From NCBI RefSeq assembly GCF_035593265.1, contig NZ_CP141614.1, positions 1,860,001-1,924,000 on the forward strand: a stretch of DNA of 64,000 nt. The letters run 5' to 3'. Source of the stretch: Limnochorda sp. LNt. GTDB taxonomy: Bacteria > Bacillota > Limnochordia > Limnochordales > Geochordaceae. This document shows positions 9,850-19,261 of the stretch, piece by piece. The first letter of the stretch is position 1. Every line of letters starts with the position of its first letter. The notes beneath the pieces are model-generated. The model saw only the letters and a program-made list of their open reading frames with translations, was not told the DNA's origin and did no database searches. The translations under genes were made by a program, and so were the position numbers.

Positions 9850-10727
9850 CGACGGCCTCCGCTCCCCGCGGCCCCCGCGCCCTGGGGCACCACCACGTAG
9901 ACGTGAAAGAGCCGCTCCACGTCGGCACCCGGGACCAGCCACCCCTCCCGCCCCAGTCCCGCCTGGCCGGGCCGCACCTCCCGCAGCGTCCCGATGCGCA
10001 CCCCTCGGGGGTAGACGCCGCCGAGCCCCGAGGCCACCACCTCGTCGCCCGGCTCGAACGAGGCCGCCGGCGTCAGCGCCCGGACGTGCAGGGGGCCACC
10101 GGCCCCGGTGCCCTCGACCAGCACCAGGTCCCCGGTGCGCACCACCAGGCCGCCGGCCGCGCTGCGCACGTCGGTCAGGAGGGTGATGACGGCGGTGCGA
10201 GCGGAGACGCTCTGGACCTGGCCGACGACGCCTCCCGGGGCGACCACCGCCATGCCGCCCCGGACACCGTCGTCGAGGCCGCGGTTGATGACGATCTGAC
10301 TGTACCAGCGGGAGGGCTCCCGCTGGATGACATCGGCGGCCAGCAGGCGGTGCTCGTCGGGCTCGGGCAGCCCCAGCTGCCGGCGGAGCTCCCGGTTTTC
10401 GGCGGCCACGCCGGCCAGCATGGAGAGCTCGAGGGCGAGGCGCTCGTTGTGCGCGAGCAGCTCCTCATAGCTGCGGCGGATGGTGGCCAGCTCCCGCAGA
10501 TTGTCCAGGCCCTCCTGGAGCCGCCGCTCCAGATGGGCCACCAGCGTCTGGCCGGGCTCGAGGAGGTCGGCGAGCCAGCGCTCCGGCGCGCTGCGCTCGG
10601 GCCGGGGCTGCGCGCTGAGGAAGGCCGTGCTGACCAGGACGATGGTGCCCACGACGACCAGTCCCGGCGCCAGTCGCCGGGGTCGGCCTCCCTCCGTGTG
10701 GGGCTGCCCCTTCCCCCTGGCACGCAT
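9846..10727 (-). CDS. mreC: Rod shape-determining protein MreC
   Basis: 293 residues. After a short basic N-terminus comes one membrane segment (about 20-40), then a coiled coil (LVAHLERRLQEGLDNLRELATI through residue about 115). The two beta-barrel domains have VIQREPSRWYSQIVINRGLDDGV and a DVRSAAGGLVVRTGD-like loop, all typical of MreC. It scaffolds PBP2/RodA outside the membrane. It lies 50 nt downstream of mreB. Confidence 0.92.
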   Translation of the reverse strand: MRARGKGQPHTEGGRPRRLAPGLVVVGTIVLVSTAFLSAQPRPERSAPERWLADLLEPGQTLVAHLERRLQEGLDNLRELATIRRSYEELLAHNERLALELSMLAGVAAENRELRRQLGLPEPDEHRLLAADVIQREPSRWYSQIVINRGLDDGVRGGMAVVAPGGVVGQVQSVSARTAVITLLTDVRSAAGGLVVRTGDLVLVEGTGAGGPLHVRALTPAASFEPGDEVVASGLGGVYPRGVRIGTLREVRPGQAGLGREGWLVPGADVERLFHVYVVVPQGAGAAGSGGRR

Positions 10728-10777
10728 CGCGGCTCGGTCTCCTCACGCTGCCGTGCCTCCTCAGGGACCCGACCCTC

Positions 10778-12547
<1,770 letters not shown>

Positions 12548-12554
<7 letters not shown>

Positions 12555-13123
12555 GAGGAGAGGCCGAACCCCTCCAGCATCCGATGCAGGCGCGCCAGGG
12601 GCAGCCCCACCACGTTGTAGTAGCAGCCCTCCAACCGCTCCACGAAGACGGCTCCGACCCCTTGCACCGCGTAGGCGCCCGCCTTGTCCATCCCCTCGCC
12701 CAGCTGCACGTACCGCTCCACCTCGTCGGGGCTCAGCGGCCGGAACGTGACGTCGGTCCGCTCCGCCTCCACCGCGGCGCGCCCGGCGGCCAGATGGACC
12801 ACGGCGACGCCCGTCCAGACCTGGTGGGTGCGCCCCGAGAGACGGGTCAGCATGCGCCGCGCCTCCTCGCGATCCCGGGGCTTGCCCAGGATCTGGCCGT
12901 CGAGCACCACGACGGTGTCCGCCCCGATCACGACGTCGTCGGGCCGGCGCGTGGCCACGTCACGAGCCTTGGCCTCGGCCAGGCGCATGACGAGCCGGTC
13001 GGGCGGTGCCATGTCGTCGAAGGACGACTCGTCGACGGCGGGGGTCTCGAGCTCGAAGCGGGTCCCCAGCATCGCCAGCAGCCGGCGGCGCCGGGGCGAC
13101 GTCGAGGCCAGCACCAGGGTCAC
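12548..13123 (-). CDS. maf: Maf-like nucleoside triphosphate pyrophosphatase
   Basis: 191 residues from the GTG at 13123. Maf motifs: LVLASTSPRRRRLLAML, VIGADTVVVLDGQILGKP and AGAYAVQGVGAVFVERLEG. The family hydrolyses non-canonical or standard NTPs (dTTP/UTP pyrophosphatase type) and is linked to septum inhibition in Bacillus. A GGAGGT sequence that also contains the upstream TAG stop lies 10 nt before this GTG; another GTG at 13153 would add 10 residues. Confidence 0.92.
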
Positions 13124-13131
13124 GGGGGCGC

Positions 13132-13392
13132 CTACCTCCCCCGCAGGAGCCACGCCGCGATGATGAGCCCGAGGGCGGTGCCGAGGTTGACCTTGAGATG
13201 GAGGTGGAGGCCGAACGTGAGGACGCCGGCCAGGGAGACCTCGTCCACGCGGAAGCCCAGCTCGGCGGCGTTGCCGAGGATGGGGACGACGTCGGCCAGG
13301 GCCTCCGAGATCCCGCTCCCGATGACCGCGCCCGCCACCAGGATCAACAGCACCAAGCTAAGACGCAGGCTACGCGTGTAAGGTCGAATCAC
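13132..13392 (-). CDS. DUF4321 small membrane protein
   Basis: 86 residues with two hydrophobic segments (LSLVLLILVAGAVIGSGISE and a C-terminal one around LGTALGLIIAAWLL). Size, topology and position before maf match the DUF4321 family of Bacillota; function unknown. Two GTG starts exist. The one at 13392 has GAGAGG with about 8 nt spacing, while the one at 13401 has none at useful distance. The 213 nt upstream to csoR hold no recognised gene. Confidence 0.8.
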   Translation of the reverse strand: MIRPYTRSLRLSLVLLILVAGAVIGSGISEALADVVPILGNAAELGFRVDEVSLAGVLTFGLHLHLKVNLGTALGLIIAAWLLRGR

Positions 13393-13605
13393 CTGGCGCA
13401 CCTCTCAGCCGTTTCGCGGCAAGAGCTCCAGCCCCGCCCACCCCTCGTCGATTCGTGCCGGATATTCTCGGAGGGCGGGAGCGTTCCTGCCCGGCCTCGG
13501 GCCGCCGGTATCTTGCCACGGGCACCTGCCGGTCCCACGCCAGCCAGCGCGTCGCGCAAGATGCCACACGCAGGATGCCAAAAGATCCCGGGGCTACTGG
13601 CCAGG

Positions 13606-13956
13606 TCAGCGCAGGTAGCGCAGGATGACGTCGGTCAGCTCGCGGATGGCGGCATCGGCTGACCCGCCGTCGAGCAGGGCGCGCCGCACGCAGCCACGGG
13701 TGTGCTCCTCCAGGAGGGCCATGCCGACCTTGTCGAGCGCGGCCTTGACGGCGGCGATCTGGATCAGGACGTCGACGCAGTACTTCTGCTCCTCCACCAT
13801 GCGCTGCAGCCCGCGGACCTGCCCCTCGATGCGGCGCAGCCGCCGCAGCAGGTCGGCCCGCCGCTCGCCGTACGAGCCCGCCCGGGGGTGCCCGCCGGCT
13901 GCGCCGGCATGTCGCTGCTGCCTCATCCCCTCGAGAGGTTGCCCCGTCGCGCTCAT
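13606..13956 (-). CDS. csoR: CsoR/FrmR-family metal-sensing transcriptional repressor
   Basis: 116 residues. The CsoR fold is clear: LLRRLRRIEGQVRGLQRMVEEQKYCVDVL then HTRGCV. Cys60, His85 and Cys89 keep the spacing (25 and 29 residues) of the Cu(I) ligands in M. tuberculosis CsoR, so a copper-sensing type is likely, although sulfane-sulfur sensors are paralogues. It overlaps the SPOR gene by 4 nt and has no copper efflux gene beside it. Its target may be elsewhere; see the operator at 63.5 kb. Confidence 0.9.
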   Translation of the reverse strand: MSATGQPLEGMRQQRHAGAAGGHPRAGSYGERRADLLRRLRRIEGQVRGLQRMVEEQKYCVDVLIQIAAVKAALDKVGMALLEEHTRGCVRRALLDGGSADAAIRELTDVILRYLR

Positions 13957-14465
13957 GGGATGAAGGCGTCGGGCATGGTGGGCTTGAGTCGCTGCAGCAC
14001 CTGCACGGCATCCTCCCGACGCGCGTAGGGCCCCACCCGGACCTTGTAGAGCACGGGGTTGCCCGACTGCGTCTCCACCACCACGGGAAGACCCTGCTGG
14101 CGGAGCTGCTGGGCCAGGTCGGCGGCGCGCTCCGACGACCCGAAGGCGCCGACCTGCACGAAGAAGGACGCCCCCCCGCCGGCTGCCGGGACCGGCGTCG
14201 GCGCCGGGGATGCGGGTGTCGGGGCGGTGGCGCGGCTGCTCGAGGAGGCCTGCGGCGCCGTCACGGCCGGTGCCGGCTCGGGGCCCGTCGCCGGTACGCG
14301 CGAGGGAGCGGTCGCGACCGAGCGGGGCGCCTGCGCCACCGTACCTCCGGTCATCAGCCGGTCGAAGACGTAGCGCCCCAGCACGTAGCCCCCCAGCGCG
14401 CCCACGACGATGACCACGACGAGGGTGAGCCCAAACGCGATGCCGCTGCGCACGCGGCTCGACAT
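13953..14465 (-). CDS. SPOR-domain membrane-anchored protein
   Basis: 170 residues: a cytoplasmic stub, one membrane helix (GIAFGLTLVVVIVVGALGGY), a proline/alanine/serine-rich linker of about 55 residues, and a C-terminal SPOR repeat (FFVQVGAFGSSERAADLAQQ, then VLYKVRVGPYARREDAVQVL). SPOR domains bind denuded glycan strands at division sites, which suits this envelope cluster. The gene follows folC after 104 nt. Confidence 0.88.
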   Translation of the reverse strand: MSSRVRSGIAFGLTLVVVIVVGALGGYVLGRYVFDRLMTGGTVAQAPRSVATAPSRVPATGPEPAPAVTAPQASSSSRATAPTPASPAPTPVPAAGGGASFFVQVGAFGSSERAADLAQQLRQQGLPVVVETQSGNPVLYKVRVGPYARREDAVQVLQRLKPTMPDAFIP

Positions 14466-14569
14466 GGCATGAGGCTCCGGCCCTTCGCCCACGGCTTCTC
14501 CCTCCTCGCCGGCGCCTTCATTATGGGGGCGGCCGACAGATCCCTGCTTGCTTCGAGAGAGTCGCGCCC

Positions 14570-15931
14570 TCAGGTGACGCCGCCGGTCTCGGCCAGGATC
14601 TCGCCGGCCAGGTAGAGCGAGCCGCAGACCGCCACCAGGTCGTCGGGACCCGCCAGCTCCAGGGCCCGCGCCAGCGCCCGCCCCGGCGGTTCCACGCACT
14701 CGGCGCGGCCCGCCCCCAGCTCCATCGCCAGCTGCGCCAGCCGGTCGGGAGGCATGGGCTCGGTGCGGCTCGAGCGGGCGCGGGTCGCCACCACCGTGCA
14801 TCCGGGCGTGACCAGCGCCTCCAGCACCCCCCGCACGTCCTTTTCCGCCAGCAGGCCGATGACCAGCAGCCGGGGTGGCCCGCCCAGCACCTCGACGAAG
14901 CCCCGGGCGAGGGCCCGGGCGGCCGCCGGATTGTGGGCGCCGTCGACCACCACGGTGGGGCGGGTCCCCACGACGTGGAAGCGCCCCGGCCACCTCACCT
15001 GGCGCAACCCCGTCTCGATGGCGGTCGCGTCGATGCGCCACCCGCGGGCCCGCAGCCGGTCCACGCACGCCACGGCCACGGCCGCGTTGGGCAGCTGGAA
15101 ACTGCCGGCGAGCCCGACGGTGAGGCCCTCGAGCCGCACGCCCTGGGGCGTCACCACGTCGAGCCGCCCGCCGGAGAGCCCCACGACCCGCCCCTCCCAC
15201 CGGTAGGTGCCGGCCCCGGAGAGCGCCGGCGGCGCCCTCACCGGGGCCACCTCCCACAGCGGCGCCGCCGTCTCCCGGGCACGAGCCGCCACCACCGGCG
15301 CGGCCTCCGGGGGAGGCGACGCCACCACCGCATCGGCCCCTGGCTTGAGGATGCCCGCCTTCTCGGCCGCGATGGCGGCCAGGGTGGGGCCCAGTACCTG
15401 GGTGTGGTCCAGGCCCAGCGCGGTGATGACGCAGACCTCGGGGGCGCGCACCACGTTGGTGGCGTCGAGCCGCCCGCCCAGCCCCACCTCCAGCACCGCC
15501 AGCTCGACGCCCGCCCGTGCGAAGGCCCAAAGCGCCATGGCCGTGGCGAACTCGAACTGGGTGGGCGGCTCGTCGGCTCCGACGGCCTCCACCGCACGGC
15601 GGGCCGCCTCGTACGCCTCTACCAGCGCCGCGTCGGAGATGGGGCGGCCGTCCATCACGATGCGCTCGTTGAACCGCACCAGGTGCGGCGAGACGTAGAG
15701 CCCCGTGCGCAGCCCGGCGGCCCGGGCGATGGAGGCGGTCATGGCCGCGGTGGCGCCCTTGCCGTTGGTGCCGGCGACGTGCACCACCCCGTAGCGCCGC
15801 TCCGGATGACCCAGGCTCGCCAGGATGGCCTCCATCCGCTCGAGCCCCAGGCGCATCCCGAAGCGTGCCAGGTGCGCCAGGTAGGAGCGCAGCGCCTCGA
15901 GCTGCGTCAGCGTGGCATCCTCAGCGGACAA
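14570..15931 (-). CDS. folC: Folylpolyglutamate synthase / dihydrofolate synthase
   Basis: 453 residues, Mur-ligase fold. ATP-binding VHVAGTNGKGATAAM near residue 50, the SPHLVRFNERI motif, LEVGLGGRLDATNVV, TALGLDHTQVLG and DGAHNPAA are all present. The enzyme adds glutamate to folates and/or dihydropteroate. It starts inside the 3' end of valS (11-nt overlap), and valS-folC is a common Bacillota pair, so it should share the valine T-box control. Confidence 0.95.
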   Translation of the reverse strand: MSAEDATLTQLEALRSYLAHLARFGMRLGLERMEAILASLGHPERRYGVVHVAGTNGKGATAAMTASIARAAGLRTGLYVSPHLVRFNERIVMDGRPISDAALVEAYEAARRAVEAVGADEPPTQFEFATAMALWAFARAGVELAVLEVGLGGRLDATNVVRAPEVCVITALGLDHTQVLGPTLAAIAAEKAGILKPGADAVVASPPPEAAPVVAARARETAAPLWEVAPVRAPPALSGAGTYRWEGRVVGLSGGRLDVVTPQGVRLEGLTVGLAGSFQLPNAAVAVACVDRLRARGWRIDATAIETGLRQVRWPGRFHVVGTRPTVVVDGAHNPAAARALARGFVEVLGGPPRLLVIGLLAEKDVRGVLEALVTPGCTVVATRARSSRTEPMPPDRLAQLAMELGAGRAECVEPPGRALARALELAGPDDLVAVCGSLYLAGEILAETGGVT

Positions 15932-18701
15932 GTCGCCTCAGCTGCTCCATCTGCTCGACCAGACGGGCCCGGCGCTGCTCGGCCTCCTCCTCCTTGCGCC
16001 GGGTCGACTCCACCACGTCCCGGGGCGCCCGGTCGACGAAGGCCGGATTGGCCAGCATCCCCCGCCACCGGCTCAGGAGCTGCTCCACCTCGGCCAGCTC
16101 CTTGCCCAGCCGGCGCAGCTCCTCATCGGCGTCGACCAGCCCCGCCAGCGGCACGAAGATCTCCACCTGCGGGCCGGCCACGGCCGGCACCGCGTCCTTC
16201 GGCCGCTCGGGGCCCGGCGCCTCGATGCCCAGCTCCGACACGCCCGCCAGACGCCGGATGTCGTCGGCGTGCTCCGCCAGCGTGGCCCGGACCTCCTCGG
16301 GCGCCCAGACCCGCGCGGGGATCCGGCGGCTCACCGAGACGCCCTTCTCCGCACGCACGTTGCGGATGGCGCGGATGACGTCCATCACCTGGCGCATCCG
16401 CTCCTCGGCCGCCTCGTCGACCAGCGCGTCGTCCGGCTGCGGCCACGGTGCCAGCATGACGGTGGGGCCCTGGTGCGGCAGGCGCTGCCAGACCTCCTCG
16501 GTGACGAAGGGCATGAAGGGGTGCAGCAGCCGGGCCGTGCGCTCCAGGACGTACCAGAGCACGGCGGCGGTGCGCTCCCGCTCGGCGTCGTCGACCTGCC
16601 CCGACAGCCTGGGCTTGGCCAGCTCGATGTACCAGTCGCAGAGCTCATCCCAGGCGAAGTCGTAAAGCGCCCTGGCCGCCTCGCCCACCTCGTAGCGCTC
16701 CAGGAGCTCCGTCACCTCGCGGGTGCGCCGGGCCAGCCGCGACAGGATCCACCGCTCCGGCAGCGCCAGCTCTCCGGCGGCCGCCCAGTGCCGGATGCGC
16801 TCCGGCGAGAAGGGGCCCGTCGCCCGGCCGTCGCTCGTGATCGCCCCGTCCGCCGGCATGCGCATCAGGGCGAAGCGAGCCGCGTTCCACAGCTTGTTGG
16901 CGAAGTTGCGGCTGGCCTCCACCCGGTCGGGGTGCCAGCGCAGGTCGTTGCCCATGCCCACGCCCATCACCAGGGTGAGCCGCAGGGCGTCGGCGCCGTA
17001 CTCCTCGATCACCTCCAGGGGGTCGACGCCCGTGCCCCGAGACTTGCTCATCTTGCGCCCCAGCGCGTCCCGCACCAGCCCGTGCAGCAGCACGTCCCGG
17101 AAGGGCACGTCGCCCATCAGCTCCAGGCCCATCACCATCATCCGGGCGACCCAGAAGAAGAGGATGTCGAAGCCGGTCACCAACAGCGACGTGGGGTAGT
17201 AGAAGGAGAGGTCCGCGGTGCGCTCCGGCCAGCCCAGGGTCGAGAAGGGCCACAGCGCCGAGCTGAACCACGTGTCGAGCACGTCGGGGTCCTGCTCGAT
17301 GGCCGGACTGCCGCAGTGCCGGCAGGCCGTGGGATCCTCCACGCTGACCGTCTCGCGCCCGCAGGCGGAGCAGTACCAGACCGGGATCCGGTGCCCCCAC
17401 CACAGCTGGCGTGAGATGCACCAGTCCCGGACGTTCTCCATCCAGTGGAAGAAGTGGCTCTCGAAGCGCTCGGGCAGCAGGCGCACCCGCCTCTCCCGCA
17501 CGGCCCGGATGGCCGGCTCGGCCAGGGGCTTCATCCGCACGAACCACTGCTTGGAGACCAGCGGCTCCACCACGGTGCCGCAGCGCTGGCAGTGCCCCAC
17601 GGCGTGGCGGTGCACCTCCTCGCGCACCAGGTAGCCGCCGCGGCGCAGCGCCTCCACCACCTGCTGGCGCGCCTCGGCCCGGTCCAGCCCCACCAACTCC
17701 GGCGGCGCCGCCTCGGTGATCCGGCCGCGCTCGTCGATGACCTTGACCGTCTCCAGGCCGTGCCGGCGCCCGATCTCGAAGTCGGTGGGGTCGTGGGCCG
17801 GGGTCACCTTGACGGCCCCCGTGCCGAAGCCCATGTCGACCGCCTCGTCGGCCACGATGGGCAGCTTGCGGCCCACCAGGGGCAGGATGGCGGCCTTGCC
17901 GATGAGAGGCAGGTAACGGGTGTCCTGGGGGTGGACGGCGATGCCCGTGTCGCCCAGCATGGTCTCCGGGCGGGTGGTGGCCACCATGATGTCGCCGCTG
18001 CCGTCCTCCAGCGGGTAGCGCAGGTACCAGAGCCGGCCCTCGGTCTCCTCGTGCTCCACCTCCAGGTCCGACAACGCCGTGCGGCAGCGCGGACACCAGT
18101 TGATGATGTAGTCGCCCCGGTAGATGAGGCCCTTCTCGTACAGGTGCACGAAGGCCTCCCTCACCGCTCGCGAGCAGCCGGGGTCCATGGTGAAGCGTTC
18201 CCGGGACCAGTCGCAGGAGGAGCCCAGCCGGCGGAGCTGCTGGGTGATGATGCCGCCGTAGCGCTCCTTCCACTCCCAGACCCGCTCCAGGAACTTCTCC
18301 CGGCCCAGGTCGTGACGGCTCTTGCCCTCGCGGGCCAGCTCCTGCTCCACCACCACCTGGGTGGCGATGCCGGCGTGGTCGGTGCCGGGCAGCCACAGCG
18401 TGGAGTAGCCCTGCATGCGCCGGAAGCGCACCAGGATGTCGGCCAGCGTGTTGTCCATGGCGTGGCCCACGTGCAGCGAGCCCGTCACGTTGGGCGGCGG
18501 CATGACGATGCCGAATCCGGGCCGGGACGGGTCCGGATCCCCGTTGAAGTAGCCGTTGCGCTCCCAGTAGGCGTACCAGCGCGGCTCGATCTGCCGGGGC
18601 TCGTAGACCGGCGGCAGGGCCTGTCCATCGGCCGACCCCGGCGCCGGCCCCGTGGGGGGCGTCGCCTCCCGGGCGGTCGAGGTCTTGGACTCGTCACGCA
18701 T
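15921..18701 (-). CDS. valS: Valyl-tRNA synthetase
   Basis: 926 residues, class I synthetase. The HIGH-type motif is PPPNVTGSLHVGHAMDNTL, the KMSKS motif is KMSKSRGTGVDPL, and the editing domain has ATTRPETMLGDTGIAV. The zinc-finger-like cysteine sets CPRC and CSAC/CRHC are present, and a C-terminal coiled-coil tRNA-binding arm (about residues 860-926) is typical of ValRS. It is preceded by a valine T-box leader and overlaps folC. Confidence 0.97.
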   Translation of the reverse strand: MRDESKTSTAREATPPTGPAPGSADGQALPPVYEPRQIEPRWYAYWERNGYFNGDPDPSRPGFGIVMPPPNVTGSLHVGHAMDNTLADILVRFRRMQGYSTLWLPGTDHAGIATQVVVEQELAREGKSRHDLGREKFLERVWEWKERYGGIITQQLRRLGSSCDWSRERFTMDPGCSRAVREAFVHLYEKGLIYRGDYIINWCPRCRTALSDLEVEHEETEGRLWYLRYPLEDGSGDIMVATTRPETMLGDTGIAVHPQDTRYLPLIGKAAILPLVGRKLPIVADEAVDMGFGTGAVKVTPAHDPTDFEIGRRHGLETVKVIDERGRITEAAPPELVGLDRAEARQQVVEALRRGGYLVREEVHRHAVGHCQRCGTVVEPLVSKQWFVRMKPLAEPAIRAVRERRVRLLPERFESHFFHWMENVRDWCISRQLWWGHRIPVWYCSACGRETVSVEDPTACRHCGSPAIEQDPDVLDTWFSSALWPFSTLGWPERTADLSFYYPTSLLVTGFDILFFWVARMMVMGLELMGDVPFRDVLLHGLVRDALGRKMSKSRGTGVDPLEVIEEYGADALRLTLVMGVGMGNDLRWHPDRVEASRNFANKLWNAARFALMRMPADGAITSDGRATGPFSPERIRHWAAAGELALPERWILSRLARRTREVTELLERYEVGEAARALYDFAWDELCDWYIELAKPRLSGQVDDAERERTAAVLWYVLERTARLLHPFMPFVTEEVWQRLPHQGPTVMLAPWPQPDDALVDEAAEERMRQVMDVIRAIRNVRAEKGVSVSRRIPARVWAPEEVRATLAEHADDIRRLAGVSELGIEAPGPERPKDAVPAVAGPQVEIFVPLAGLVDADEELRRLGKELAEVEQLLSRWRGMLANPAFVDRAPRDVVESTRRKEEEAEQRRARLVEQMEQLRRLVR

Positions 18702-18734
18702 GGCTCGAGCGGCCTCCTCGTCGCATCGTGCCTG

Positions 18735-19021
18735 GAAAGCGAGACCCCCTCGCCAAAGGGCGAGGGGGTCCCCGCGGTACCACCTTTGTTTCCCCGCCGT
18801 GCCGGCGCCATCGGGCTCGGGCCGGCGAGGCTCGATGGCTGTAACGGGCCACCCGTCCGGCCCTACCCGGCCGGGGCTCGGGCCCCGCCGCTGGGACCGG
18901 AGGCTCAGGGGCGACCTTCGGCGCCGTCGCCGCCCGGGAGCCTCGCAGCCGTGGGCTCCCTCTCTGGAGGGGGGATGGGGCGCCTACTCCTCCCCGTCGT
19001 CGCCGAGACGCTCGGATCTTT
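18735..19021 (-). ncRNA. T-box riboswitch leader of valS (specifier GUC)
   Basis: The minus-strand leader contains the T-box core AAAGGTGGTACCGCGG (about 18773-18788), whose UGGU bulge can pair with the NCCA end of an uncharged tRNA with discriminator A. Upstream are stem I elements: GGGGAGGAGTA (K-turn/AGTA region, about 18982-18993), AGAGAG, and GGCTGCGAG in the distal loop. GAAGGTC carries the specifier, so GUC (valine) at 18913-18915 is the predicted codon. A terminator hairpin follows. Uncharged tRNA-Val should favour the antiterminator and raise valS-folC expression. Confidence 0.88.
18741..18771 (-). terminator. T-box-controlled intrinsic terminator
   Basis: A 10-bp stem CCCCCTCGCC / GGCGAGGGGG with loop CTTT lies directly after the T-box sequence and is followed by TCTCGCTTTCC on the minus strand. 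Its 5' arm is next to the T-box core, allowing mutually exclusive antiterminator folding. The T tract is short and interrupted, as in many GC-rich genomes. Confidence 0.75.
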
Positions 19022-19027
19022 GGCGGC

Positions 19028-19056
19028 AGTCTACCAGGAGGCCGCGGGGGTGTCAA
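19028..19056 (-). promoter_or_regulatory. Promoter of the valS T-box leader
   Basis: TTGACA (19051-19056), 17-bp spacer, TAGACT (19028-19033) on the minus strand. The predicted start near 19021 gives a leader of about 320 nt to the valS ATG. The 200 nt from here to the binding-protein gene at 19262 hold no convincing plus-strand promoter. Confidence 0.75.
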
Positions 19057-19261
19057 GGGCCGGTCCCGACGGCAACCGGGACCCCGGTCCCCGTGCGTGA
19101 CAGGAATGACGATCACCGGTCACGAACCTACGGCGAGAAACCGCGTTCAGACGGGCGCCCTGCGACCGAGAGGGGGGATGCACGGGCACGAGCCTGCCCC
19201 ATGCCGGCTCCATGCATGGTCCATCGAAACCGTAGGCTGTCGGCATGCCTGACAGGGGGCG

